DNA of 26,784 bases, taken from positions 1-26,784 of the forward strand of contig DATFDL010000017.1 of NCBI GenBank assembly GCA_035252155.1. The letters run 5' to 3'. This document shows positions 1-9,200 of this stretch, piece after piece. Positions within the stretch are counted from its first letter, which is position 1. Each line of letters begins with the position of its first letter. A model generated the notes under the pieces. That model had not been told where the DNA came from and did no database searches. It worked only from the letters and a program-made list of their open reading frames with translations. Both the position numbers and the translations under genes were made by a program. Origin of the DNA: JAICLL01 sp035252155. GTDB taxonomy: Bacteria; Planctomycetota; Planctomycetia; Pirellulales; JAICIG01.

Positions 1-450
1 TCCGGTTGCCTCATGGGGCGGGTGCGCGGGGATCTGATTCGGGCGGACGAACCGCGCCGCCCGTCGCGATTCGTCTCCGTTAGCGCAAAGCAAGAGTTCG
101 AAGCGCGGGTGCGCGAACAATTCCCGAAGCGCCGCACCCAATCGAGCCAGACCGCGTGGCTCATGCCGATCTTTCTTTTCCGCCGAGAGACAAAGCTCTC
201 GGAAAACGCCTACTACAACGACCAACTTGCCAGTTGTGACGCCGACGCCAACGGTTTCGTGACCGATGACGAGGTGGCTTGGTACACGCGTCCGGCTGAT
301 CAGGACATGCCCACCGCGCTCGCGCAGCGCCAACCAGGCTCGAAGGCAGAGCGTCGTGGGCGCATTCCACTCGCTCATTTGTCGCGGAACGTCCCATCGG
401 ACACGCTCGCCTCGCAGTCTCCCGCGGGGCAGGGCCAGAATCGCCGCTAG
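1..450 (+). CDS. EF-hand-containing protein, probably C-terminal part
   Basis: The frame is open from the first base, so the gene may begin before the window; the first internal ATG is at 13. Counted from that ATG, residues 76-87 are a complete 12-residue EF-hand calcium loop, DADANGFVTDDE, with acidic or Asn ligands at loop positions 1, 3 and 5, Gly at 6 and Glu at 12. Single EF-hand loops are common in planctomycete exported proteins. The rest is Arg- and Pro-rich and unrecognised. The bases before the ATG encode Ser-Gly-Cys, which could be the end of a lipobox, but the signal peptide would lie outside the window. The EF-hand is clear; the function is unknown, and the last 50 residues are low in complexity. 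Confidence 0.5.
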   Translation, partial: SGCLMGRVRGDLIRADEPRRPSRFVSVSAKQEFEARVREQFPKRRTQSSQTAWLMPIFLFRRETKLSENAYYNDQLASCDADANGFVTDDEVAWYTRPADQDMPTALAQRQPGSKAERRGRIPLAHLSRNVPSDTLASQSPAGQGQNRR

Positions 451-601
451 CCCAATCGCACCGCCCGGTGGCGAGCGGTGTTGCGCCGATGATCGTCCGC
501 CGATATAATCACACCACGGCGGGAACCGTTTTGCCAATTCCACAGCACTACAGCGTGCCTCTTGCACGTTCGAGAGGCCCTATCGGAAGGACGAAATTAC
601 C

Positions 602-715
602 GTGGACACCGACGAAAACCACAAGTCAATCGCCGTAAGCGAGCGAGTCGGAATCGTAAACGCCCTCTTGGCGGAGACAGACATGAAGTCCGTATCCATC
701 AAGACAATCTCCTAA
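602..715 (+). CDS. short ORF, likely N-terminal fragment of the following membrane protein
   Basis: A GTG at 602 follows a purine-rich GGAAGGA at a plausible ribosome-binding distance and opens 37 codons ending in TAA at 713. The peptide (MDTDENHKSIAVSERVGIVN at its start) has ordinary soluble composition. The same stretch read in the frame of the downstream membrane protein is Arg-rich and unconvincing. The simplest reading is one gene broken by a frameshift between about 690 and 713, so that this soluble N-terminus belongs to the three-helix protein that follows. A translationally coupled pair of small proteins is the alternative. No family recognised. Confidence 0.4.
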   Translation: MDTDENHKSIAVSERVGIVNALLAETDMKSVSIKTIS

Positions 716-729
716 AACTCTCATATCTG

Positions 730-1068
730 ATGGTTCCAGCTTTCGCCGCAGTCGCCGCTTTTTACGACGCACATCGCGCTCTTAAGGTGGTCCTTATCGT
801 AGCGCAGTTCCTTCTTGCGGTGTTATACGTTGTCGTTTTTCTTGTCACCGCGATCAAGTGGTTGCCCGACGCCCGCGCATGCTTGAGGATCAGAGAAAAG
901 TTCTACACTAATAATCAGAAACTGCTCTTTAAAGACCCGTTCGAGCCACTTAGGGCCCTCACGAACGACGATTATGCCAGCCGGGTTCGCGACAGATATC
1001 ATTGGTTTCTTTTTAGCGTGACGTTACTGGCGGCAGGCCTCGCAGTTGGCTTCATGCTGTTGACGTGA
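730..1068 (+). CDS. small three-helix membrane protein, unknown function
   Basis: The first ATG in this frame is at 730, but the hydrophobic stretch begins a few codons earlier (LLKLSYLM), which argues that the natural N-terminus lies in the preceding short ORF in another frame. Three membrane segments are visible: the start to about residue 15, about residues 18-45 (a long run ending near AIKWL) and the last 20 residues. A soluble loop containing REKFYTNNQKLLFKDPFEP lies between the second and third. A perfect hairpin overlaps the stop codon. Small membrane proteins of this shape accompany some bacterial defence genes, and the divergently placed neighbours on the minus strand include a nuclease, but there is no direct evidence of a link. 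Family not recognised. Confidence 0.5.
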   Translation: MVPAFAAVAAFYDAHRALKVVLIVAQFLLAVLYVVVFLVTAIKWLPDARACLRIREKFYTNNQKLLFKDPFEPLRALTNDDYASRVRDRYHWFLFSVTLLAAGLAVGFMLLT

Positions 1069-1081
1069 CTGCCAGCAGTCA
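1066..1081 (+). terminator. hairpin over the stop codon of the membrane protein
   Basis: TGACTGC (1066-1072) and GCAGTCA (1075-1081) form a perfect 7-bp stem with a 2-base loop, and the TGA stop is its first three bases. There is no T-tract, so it may be a weak terminator, an mRNA-end stabiliser or a single palindromic repeat. Confidence 0.35.
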
Positions 1082-1213
1082 ACGCCACGAGGTCGATGAT
1101 CGGCGTCAATTCGATGACCATTGCCATTGCCTTGCAACACTTGTTTGACCGGTATAACTTGCCAGCGGGATTACGCCCGGCACTGTGGCGTTTGAACTCC
1201 CTGACGACCGAAC

Positions 1214-2407
1214 CTACGGATTAAGAGAAGTTGATTGAGTTCGGCCTTTTCCGTTAACGCCGAACACGGACGTTGCTCGTGACACCGGTTCACGCAATAG
1301 AACGTCGGTGATGTTCAGTGACTGTTTGGCAAAGCCTATTATAAGGCCAGTCAGGTCTAGCCCTTGCCGGACTCGTTCGATAAGCATCGAACCATCGCTT
1401 TCGCTACCGGAAAATCCAAATAGCCGCAGCTCCATGCACAACGGCAAACCCCTAGCGCGCTCGCCTTCGGCGATCGCTCGTCCAACGACTTCCGCGAACG
1501 GCTCGGTGTATGCAGGCGCCGAAAGCATATGCTCGATGTTCCAACTAACTGGCGCGTCGATCTTAAGAGCAGCTAGCTGCGATTGAACCATTCGCAGCGC
1601 GCCGCGAAGGATTCGCCGCGAGTGCTCGATATCCAAATTCCCCGACGTGAATCGCTCGGCGAGGTATCGCGACCTGTCGAGCCTCGTCATCCCAAGTGTG
1701 TCCGATGCCGCGAACAGAACGTATTGCGAGAGGCGTACAAGAAGACCTGCGAGTGCGTACGCCAATATGTCTGTCTGATGTGCACCGGTTACTGATGTGA
1801 CAATATCGCGGGAATCAAGTAGAATTCCGAAGAGGGTATTCAACCGCCCGTACGAGAAGGTCAACGCTGTGGATTCACGCCAGGATTCCGCCGCACGTAT
1901 AAGCCACTCTGCGAAAGGATCTCCCCTAGTTTTATTCTTCAATACTTCTCTTATCTGGCACTCCATTTCGCTATAGCCATGGAGATTTGAGCGGCCCGGC
2001 CAGAAGTCCTTTCGAATCCGCAATGCAGATTCAAGAGCATCAATGCTCGCACCTTGTAGTATCTCGATGCCCAAGGTTCTCGCAAAAAGGACTGTGCTTG
2101 GATCGCAGTGGTCGACAACGAGATGAGCGAATTCCGCAGCGATTGCTTCCTTCACTCCTCGTACCCACACAAGGCGATCCAAGGCGCTCCTATTTTTGCC
2201 TCCCTTGCATTCCGCGTAAATCTTTCGATGGTGAAAGTTAATGCTGTAATCATGCGCAACCACGTCTATATCTGTGACCATTTTAGAGTCACCGCGAGCA
2301 GCTCGCATGAAGAGGCCTCGTTCCGCGAACGCGCCCTGGCACATGAATAGCCGCTGGACGCGCGCCTCAAGTGCGGTGCCAGTCTCGAGTCGGCGTGGTC
2401 CTTCCAT
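1214..2407 (-). CDS. PD-(D/E)XK (restriction-endonuclease-like) nuclease
   Basis: The 397-residue protein has an N-terminal nuclease core of the Mrr/Hjc kind. It shows an early helix with Glu14 (LEARVQRLF), then TDIDVV with Asp46/Asp48, a beta strand, and AECKGG with Glu66 and Lys68, matching the D-(x)n-E-x-K active site. Residues about 120-397 are mostly helical and match nothing I recognise; they could bind DNA or a partner. The ATG overlaps the stop of the upstream minus-strand gene by one base (TGATG), and a GGGAG lies about eight bases before it, so the two are translationally coupled. Base composition is less GC-rich than the flanking housekeeping-like genes, which fits acquired DNA. 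The nuclease fold is well supported; a role in defence is inference. Confidence 0.75.
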   Translation of the reverse strand: MEGPRRLETGTALEARVQRLFMCQGAFAERGLFMRAARGDSKMVTDIDVVAHDYSINFHHRKIYAECKGGKNRSALDRLVWVRGVKEAIAAEFAHLVVDHCDPSTVLFARTLGIEILQGASIDALESALRIRKDFWPGRSNLHGYSEMECQIREVLKNKTRGDPFAEWLIRAAESWRESTALTFSYGRLNTLFGILLDSRDIVTSVTGAHQTDILAYALAGLLVRLSQYVLFAASDTLGMTRLDRSRYLAERFTSGNLDIEHSRRILRGALRMVQSQLAALKIDAPVSWNIEHMLSAPAYTEPFAEVVGRAIAEGERARGLPLCMELRLFGFSGSESDGSMLIERVRQGLDLTGLIIGFAKQSLNITDVLLREPVSRATSVFGVNGKGRTQSTSLNP

Positions 2408-3681
2408 CAGACAATCTCCCGCAGGCTTTTCAACATCTCCGCCTCGGCTTCGCGCATTTGCTCGGGTAGCTCGCCTGCTTTGGCCCGAGACTGCTCCGAA
2501 GAAACAAAGCGATCTTGTCCCATCGCTCCAACCCCTGGGACGCCGGCAACACCACTCAGGCCATGAGGCTGTTGCAGAATGTCGCGAATGAGTCTGACAG
2601 TGTCACTTTGGACGAGTTCCATGACGAACTGGCCAGCCTTATAGCGGCTCGGCTTTACCGTAACGACCCCTGCCTTCTCAACAAGTACGTAGTCGTTGCC
2701 GATGGCGGTGCACGGCCCGATCTCGCCGTTGTTCAGCAATTTTTCGAGAAGCACGACTGGATCTCGGATTCGTCCGGTGTGCCATTGTCCAAAGTGCTGG
2801 CCATGCCGGATGCTGTCTAAGAACAAGCGGACGCGGTCGCAAACATCGCGGCCATGCGCCGCGGCCAATTCGCCGTATAAATGCGGAGTAGTCAAGAACG
2901 GCTGACGATTGCCTTCCTTAGTGTGAATTTCTGTGCGGTCGAGCAAACCCAGGCCAGTCGCGAGCCGAACCAAATCAGGCTCGCCCTGTTGCGTTGACCA
3001 AGTCACGGCGGCCTGCTGAGGCAACCCTTGATAACGCCTGACGCGGTCAACTAATTCGAGAACCAGCGAACGCTTGTTGGCGTCCATGTGAGTGAGCGCT
3101 TGGCCCGCCTTGGTGATATTATCTCCCCAGATTAGCGGGCTATAGATGAGTGGTTCGTCGATTCCATGGCCGTCCAACACCCTAACGATTTTATAGCCCT
3201 TTGCGAGATCAAGAGCCGTAAGCGCCGGCGATTCCGAATTGCTCCCTAATTGATTCAGAGCGTCGGAAGCAAGAGTTGGAATCCGAATCGCGCAATTCAA
3301 AAGTGTGAGAACATATTCTTCTTCTTCTGTTGGGTCTTGCGAGTCGAAAAGCTCCGCGGTCGCCCGGAGGATGGCGTCATAATCAATCACGTTGCAATTG
3401 ACGAGAGGCTTGTCTCCAGTTCCCAGTTCGACGAATCCGCCCCTGGTTAACCACGGTAAAATCACAGGTTTGAGCTGCTGGCGCTCAATCCGTGCCTCGG
3501 ACGCAAGAACGACAAACTTATCCCACGAGATCCGGCTCTGTAACCGCAGGGAAGAAAGTAAGACGCCGCCGTGGCCCGCGATGAGGGTGGCACCAAAGAA
3601 CCGCGAGATTTTGCCGTCGCGTTGAAATGCGTCAAGCGACTTAGCGACGGATATGATGCGAAGGCCCTTTGAGGTTGACAT
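2407..3681 (-). CDS. unrecognised 424-residue protein coupled to the nuclease gene
   Basis: The start is taken as the ATG whose first base is 3681 (MSTSKGLRII); a TTG four codons upstream is possible but less likely. No signal peptide or membrane helix is visible. Residues about 50-95 (SWDKF..LKPVILPWLTRGGFVEL) look like a winged-helix fold ending in a beta hairpin, and residues about 300-345 (VVLLEKLLNNGEIG...) could be a second one. There is an acidic DPTEEEEY near residue 120, a Gly-rich linker with GVAGVPGVGAMG near residue 380, and a charged helical tail. The stop codon overlaps the ATG of the PD-(D/E)XK gene by one base, so equal co-translation is expected. I infer a DNA-binding or sensor partner for the nuclease; sequence alone does not establish this. 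Confidence 0.65.
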   Translation of the reverse strand: MSTSKGLRIISVAKSLDAFQRDGKISRFFGATLIAGHGGVLLSSLRLQSRISWDKFVVLASEARIERQQLKPVILPWLTRGGFVELGTGDKPLVNCNVIDYDAILRATAELFDSQDPTEEEEYVLTLLNCAIRIPTLASDALNQLGSNSESPALTALDLAKGYKIVRVLDGHGIDEPLIYSPLIWGDNITKAGQALTHMDANKRSLVLELVDRVRRYQGLPQQAAVTWSTQQGEPDLVRLATGLGLLDRTEIHTKEGNRQPFLTTPHLYGELAAAHGRDVCDRVRLFLDSIRHGQHFGQWHTGRIRDPVVLLEKLLNNGEIGPCTAIGNDYVLVEKAGVVTVKPSRYKAGQFVMELVQSDTVRLIRDILQQPHGLSGVAGVPGVGAMGQDRFVSSEQSRAKAGELPEQMREAEAEMLKSLREIV

Positions 3682-4538
3682 GATCGCTATCAAATGTGGA
3701 CGAAACCGATATCGACGAAATAAGCATTCTATCGTGACGGCAGTTACTGAGCGGTAACGCTTCCGCGCGGTTCGCGCCCCAATGCTGTTGAAATACCCTA
3801 AGTCCTAAACACGAAAGAGTTTGTGATACGACAAGCCGTGGAGGGGACTGCCATCAGTCATCATCGGTCTATTATGCGCTTTTTCGCGCAGGTAGCGTCA
3901 AAGGATGCGAGCCCGCGACGGCGTACCGTGCTCACGTCGCGGCTCTTCAGGTTCGCAATGTACCGCGCCCAACGCCCCAGCGCCGAGCCGGGATAACGTC
4001 AGAATTTCCGCCCGAGTCATTCGGCAGTTCGACCAATACGTGCGCGATGCACCGGGACGGAGCATCTAGCTGTTCGGTTCGTAAATTGCGATGGTGCCGG
4101 CTTGCCCGGCTGGTTGCTGACGCTACTTTCTACGAGCTGAAAGCGCTACCCTTCAAGCTTGTCTTCCGTCGCCGCGCGCCTCCGGCGGGAGTGGCGGAAG
4201 ACGATTACCAATGGCTACCAGCCTTATGTTCGTAGACTTCCAACGCGAAACTCCAGCCGGGCAATCCGGCGGCATCTTTGCCACGGAAATTGTGCCACAG
4301 GCTTTGGCACTTTTCGGTGATGCTCCAGGTGATGCGCCAATTGTGCCGCAGTTTGCGGCATTTTCGGCGTGCGATTTCGCTAGACGCGCGGAAAACAGGC
4401 CTTTTTTGCATCTCCGCAGCCGGCGGTTGCCGAATTGAGTTGAGAGGAGTGAAAGCATCGGGATAGGCATAATTGAATGGCGGTCCCCCGCGCCAAAAGC
4501 TCTTGCCCGGTGGCGACGATCGCCGGTAGAGTGCAGGG
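3682..4538. other. long intergenic region without a convincing gene
   Basis: About 850 bases with no supportable coding frame; the open frames are short and change composition along their length. It holds the upstream region of the minus-strand nuclease operon, an 8-bp inverted repeat (GTCTTCCG at 4161-4168 with CGGAAGAC at 4195-4202), and two related hairpins near 4289-4367 listed separately. Short translated stretches on the minus strand around 3900-4040 look coding-like but are broken by stops, so a decayed gene is possible. Confidence 0.5.
4289..4367 (+). repeat. two related hairpin repeats, 51 bases apart
   Basis: Copy one (4289-4317) has stem GTGCCA/TGGCAC; copy two (4340-4367) has stem TGCCGCA/TGCGGCA with a GTT loop. 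Both begin ATTGTGCC and continue from the stem into TTTTCGG. The stem sequences differ but pairing is kept. With the trailing T-run they could act as terminators, but no plus-strand gene lies upstream, so they are more likely palindromic repeats. Confidence 0.55.
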
Positions 4539-6113
4539 ATGCACCTTATTTCGCTGCTATTACTGCTGGCCGCGGGGCCAGAGCCGCCGGCCGATACGGC
4601 GCTGGTCTGTCCGGAACCGCTGCGGCCCGCCATGCGAGAGTGGATCGCGCATCGGCAGCGGCAGGGCCATCGCATCGCCTGGGTCGATGGCGGAGCGACG
4701 CCCGATGCGATTCGCGGCCGCGTGAGGCAACTGGCTCGGTCGGGCAAGCTGCGGGCTGTCGTGTTGGTCGGCGACGTGGAGTCGGCCGAGGGCGACGCCG
4801 CCGCCTTTGCGCGGAGTGTGCCCACCCATTACGCCGAGGCCAAGGTCAATGTGCGGTGGGGCTCGGAGCCGGAAATCGCCACGGACAATTGGTATGCCGA
4901 TCTCGATGACGATCACGTGCCGGAACTGGCCGTGGGACGGTTGAGCGCCGATTCGCCCAAAGAGCTGGCGGTGGTGGTGCGGAAGATTTTGGCGTATGAG
5001 GCGCAGGCGCCGACCGACGATCTTTGGCGTCGGCGGATCAACCTGGTGGCCGGGCTGGGCGGGTTCGGGGCGCTGGCCGACGCGGCGCTCGAAGCGGCCG
5101 CCAAGTCGATCCTCACCGAGGGCATTCCGCCGGCCTATGCCACCACCATGACCCACGCCGCCTGGCGCAGCCCGTACTGCCCGCCGCCGCACCGCTTCGG
5201 CGAAAGCAGCCTGGCGCGGTTGAACGAAGGCTGCCTGTTCTGGGTGTATCTGGGTCACGGGCATCCCTGGGCGCTCGACCGCGTGCGGTTTCCCGATGGC
5301 GAACACGAAATCTTCACCATCGACCAGGCCCCCTTGCTGCAGGCGCAGGCATTTCCGCCGATCGCCTTGTTTCTGGCCTGCTACACCGGAGCGTTCGACG
5401 CGCGCCGCGACTGCCTGGCCGAGGCGATGCTGCGGGCCGAAGGCGGGCCGGTGGCCGTCATCAGCGGCTCACGGGTGACGATGCCTTACAGCATGAGCGT
5501 GCTGGGCATCGGGCTGCTGGACGAGTGCTTTGGCAAGCGGCGCGAGACGATCGGCGAGGTCTTGCTCCACGCCAAGCGGAGCATGGTGCTCGATCCGCGC
5601 ACCGACGAGCGCAAGAAAAGGCTCGACTCGCTGGCCACCCTGCTCACGCCGGCCGGCGCCGACCTGGCCGATGAGCGCGTCGAACATTTGCACCTGTTCA
5701 ATCTCTTGGGCGATCCGCTGTTGCGGTTGCGGCATCCGGCCCAGGTCGAGCTGGCGGTCGGCCCGACGGCGACCGCTGGCGCCTCACTCAGCGTGTCGGG
5801 CAAATCGGCCGTGGATGGTGAGGCGCTGATCGAGTTGGTCGTGCGCCGCGACCGTTTGACGTTTCGGCCACCGGCCCGCGGAGCGTATCAGTCGTCGGTG
5901 AAATCGGACGACGAGTATCAAGCGACCTATCACCGCGCCAACGACGGGCGACTGGCCACGGTGCGCACCCCGGTCCGCGATGGCCGATTTCAGGCCAGCT
6001 TGAAAGTGCCCGACGACGCCCGCGGCCCTTGTCATGTGCGCGTGTTTGTACAGGGCGACGGCGCCTTCGCGGCCGGCTCGGCCGATGTGGACGTGACCGA
6101 GCAAGCCCCGTAG
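4539..6113 (+). CDS. secreted gingipain-like cysteine peptidase (family C25)
   Basis: The 524-residue product starts with a short hydrophobic signal (MHLISLLLLLAAG) and has a caspase-like clan CD peptidase domain over about residues 20-390. The family landmarks are present in order: TDNWYADLDDDHVPELAVGR (residues 115-134), the catalytic His240 in VYLGHGHP and the catalytic Cys281 in FLACYTGAFD, followed by NLLGDPLLRLRHP, typical of the end of the C25 domain. Residues about 400-524 resemble an Ig-like or Gly/Ala-rich beta domain, as in gingipains. It probably cleaves proteins outside the cytoplasm. The TAG stop lies inside a palindromic repeat pair (6111-6191). It converges with the large cytochrome gene. 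Family assignment is strong; the substrate is unknown. Confidence 0.85.
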   Translation: MHLISLLLLLAAGPEPPADTALVCPEPLRPAMREWIAHRQRQGHRIAWVDGGATPDAIRGRVRQLARSGKLRAVVLVGDVESAEGDAAAFARSVPTHYAEAKVNVRWGSEPEIATDNWYADLDDDHVPELAVGRLSADSPKELAVVVRKILAYEAQAPTDDLWRRRINLVAGLGGFGALADAALEAAAKSILTEGIPPAYATTMTHAAWRSPYCPPPHRFGESSLARLNEGCLFWVYLGHGHPWALDRVRFPDGEHEIFTIDQAPLLQAQAFPPIALFLACYTGAFDARRDCLAEAMLRAEGGPVAVISGSRVTMPYSMSVLGIGLLDECFGKRRETIGEVLLHAKRSMVLDPRTDERKKRLDSLATLLTPAGADLADERVEHLHLFNLLGDPLLRLRHPAQVELAVGPTATAGASLSVSGKSAVDGEALIELVVRRDRLTFRPPARGAYQSSVKSDDEYQATYHRANDGRLATVRTPVRDGRFQASLKVPDDARGPCHVRVFVQGDGAFAAGSADVDVTEQAP

Positions 6114-6191
6114 CTGACTTCGTGAGAAGTCAGGGGTGAGCGGTCAATCGCCCGCAGCGGATTACGGCCAGAATTCTCACGAATTCTGCTA
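6111..6191 (+). repeat. inverted pair of palindromes (REPIN-like), overlapping the C25 stop codon
   Basis: The left palindrome, CTGACTTC-GTGA-GAAGTCAG (6114-6133), and the right palindrome, CAGAATTC-TCAC-GAATTCTG (6169-6188), each have a perfect 8-bp stem and a 4-base loop. Their central ten bases, TTCGTGAGAA and TTCTCACGAA, are exact reverse complements, and the pair is bounded by TAGC and GCTA. The first three bases are the TAG stop of the peptidase. Two REP-like units in inverted orientation around a 35-base spacer is the REPIN layout. It may also end transcription between the convergent genes. Confidence 0.7.
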
Positions 6192-6229
6192 CTCAAAATG
6201 AGCGGCTGGTGCCACGATGTGCGCTCACG

Positions 6230-9200
6230 TCATTTGCCGCCTGCCGCTTCGCGCTCCGCGCCGGCGGGAAGCGGCGGCTGATCCGCCCCGGCCAAATAGC
6301 CGATCAAATCGCGCAACTCACGCTCCGAAAGCTTGTCGAGCACGCCTTCGGGCATCAGCGACAGCTTCGACGGCTGCCGCTGGTCGATCTCGTTCTTGGG
6401 CAGGAGCACGCGCTCATTCTGGGTTTGCACCGTCAACACGTCGCCATCGTCGGCCGTCACGATGCCGTTGAGCACGCGGCCGTCGGTGGTCTCGATCACC
6501 GTAAGCTGATAATCGCGGCCGACCAGCGCGCTGGGATCAATCATGTTTTCGAGCAGATAATCGACGCTGCCGCGCTGCGCGCCGGTGAGCTCGGGCCCGA
6601 CCTGCCCGCCCTCGCCAAACAGCTTGTGGCAGGCGGCGCAGTGGCGGACAAACAGCGCGCGGCCCGCCGACCGGTCGGCCTGCTTCAGTCGCTCGGGCGT
6701 GAGCTGTGATTTGAACCGCGCGATCGTGGCTGCCTTGTCGGCCGGCGTTTCGCGCACGGCGCCCCAGACCTCGGCCAGCCGCCGGGCGACCTCGGCATCT
6801 TTGATGCCGGCAAGCTGCCGCACGACAAAAGCCGATAGATCGCCGCGGGCCACCTTGCCTTGCTCGATCGCATCGAGCAAGGCGAGCGCATAGGCCGGCC
6901 GCGAGGCAAGCGTCGCCAGGGCATCATCGCGATTGGCGGCGGAGAACGAGGCATAGTTCCGCAGCACGATTTGCGGTACCGATTGGTCATCGCACGCGGC
7001 CAACCCGCGCAGCGCCGCCCCGCGCATCGCCGGCTCGGCCAGCAACTGTCCGAGCAGATCGAGCAAATCGCCGCGCTGCTGCTGCACCAACGCCGCCAGC
7101 CCCGCTTGCCGCCGCCCCACGTCGGCCGATTGGTCAAGCATCTCGCGGCGCAGCAAGGCCGCGGCACGCTCGTCGCCAAACATAAGCGCCAGCAGCGTGG
7201 CTTGCTCGCGGATTTCTGGCTGGTCGCTCGCCAGTAGCTTGTCGTAAACGGCCGGCCAGGCTTTCGGCATGAGCACCCGGCGCCGTCCCGCCAGGGCCTG
7301 ATGCACGCCGCGCAGCAAATCGAGCTGCGCCACGGCATCGCCGGCGCGGCCCAGCACGCGCACCAGCGGATCGAGCGCCGTGGGCGACTGCCGCTCGATC
7401 TCGGCCGGAATGCCCGACGCCAGCCGCCGAGCCAGATACTCGCGCACCCGCGGAATTTTGGCGTCGATCGCCAATTCCAAGGCGTGATCGGCGTCGGCCG
7501 GCACGAGCGGCTCGATGCCGTACCAATCCATCAGCGGCAGGTTTGGGTCGGCCGCATCGTCGGCGTGCGATACGAGCGCCTGGGCGATCGGCCATCGCTG
7601 ATCGAGCGGCAATCGCTGCAGGGCCGAGGCCAGCTCCAATCGCACGCGCGGCGATGGGTCGTGCGCGGCCCGCTCGGCCAGCTTTTCGAGCAACTCGGGC
7701 GTCGGCGACTTTTGCTCCAGCGACAGCCGCACCGCCCAGGCCCGCACGTCTTCGTCGTCATCGGCCAGCAGTCGCACGTAGTCCGTCTCGGCCAGCCGGT
7801 CGCAAGCGTGCAGCGCCCAAAGTGCCCGCAGGCGGCGCGTCACATCACGATGTTCGCGCAGCAGCTTGGCCAGAGCGGCCGGCGTCGTGTCGGCCAGTTG
7901 GCCCGCCGCCGCTCGCTCTTGCAGCAAGCGCCGAGCGTGCGCCACCTGCCAATCGTTCTTGCTCAACTGCAGTTCAACGAGCTTGGCGTCGCTCATGTCC
8001 GCGAGATCTTCGCGCCGCGGCTGGACCTTGCCATAGGTGATCTTGTAAATCCGACCGTTGGTGCGCTGGACGTCGTCGTAGTCGTGGCATTCGCCGCTGT
8101 CGCACCAATCGCTGACGTAGACGCCGCCGTCGGAAGAGTATTTAATGGTCAGCCCGCGGAACCACGGATCGTTGGCGTACAGAAAATCCGGCCCGTGATG
8201 GGCCGCCGTGGCCGAACCGCGCCGCTCGAAACGGTCGCGGTTCACGCGGCTGCCGTGAATATTGCAGGTAAACAAGTCGCCGCGATATTCGTCGGGCCAG
8301 TTGTCGCCCAGATAAATCATCGCCCCCGAGTGGGCATGGCCGCCGCCGGGCTGGTCGTGCTCGCCGCGGCCGCCCCGCGACTCTTGCCACGGCCCGCCCG
8401 CCCAGTGGATATGGTCGGCGGGGCTTGTCATTAGCGAATAGAGGTGCGGATTAAAATCCTGGCCATACATTCGCTGATAATGTCCGCCAGGTATTGCCTG
8501 CCACAGGTGATGGATCACACAGTTCGTGAAAAACGCCTGGCCGTATTCGTCGAAGTCGAGTCCCCAGGGGTTGGTCGTGCCGTGGCAGACCACCTCGAAC
8601 GTTTCGCGCAGCGGATGATAGCGCCAGACGCCGCAGTTGATCGGCGTACGTTCGTCAGGCGGTGTGCCCGGCCGGCCCACTTGCGAGTTCGACAGTATAC
8701 CGTTCAGGCCGTAGAGCCAGCCGTCGGGTCCCCAGGCCAGCCCATTGAACACGTTGTGCTTGGCCTGCAAATCCCAGCCGTCGAGCATTATACGCGGCGG
8801 ACCATCGGGCCGGTCGTCGCGGTCTGCGTCGGGCACAAAGAGCAGGTTCGGCGTCGAGCAGAGCCAGACGCCGCCGAATCCCAGCTCGATGCCCGACAGA
8901 TTTTGGCCGCTGTCCAGAAACACCTTTCGCTCGTCGAATCGCCCATCGCCGTCGCGATCGTCGAATACCAGCACGCGGTCGTGGCCGGGAATGTTCGGAT
9001 CAGTCTGCCAATCGGGGTACGACAGGCATTCGACCACCCACAGTCGGCCGCGGTCGTCGAACGCAAACGCGATTGGCTGCACCACATCCGGCTCGCCCGC
9101 GAACAGCGTGGCCGAAAACCCCTCCGGCAGTTTCATGCGCCCGGCCGCCTCGTGGAGCGGCACCGGGGCGTCCTGGGCTGAAGCGGCAATCGCCGACAAA

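Noticed and set aside
562..730. N-terminal extension of the membrane protein from the ATG at 562
   Set aside because: The encoded stretch is Arg/Lys-rich without structure, while another frame over the same bases has a ribosome-binding site and normal composition.
3880..4040. Possible gene remnant on the minus strand
   Set aside because: A few plausible residues between stops, but nothing I could match to a family; left as intergenic.
7301..8434. 377-codon plus-strand frame inside the cytochrome gene
   Set aside because: Antisense shadow; the opposite strand has continuous domain matches.
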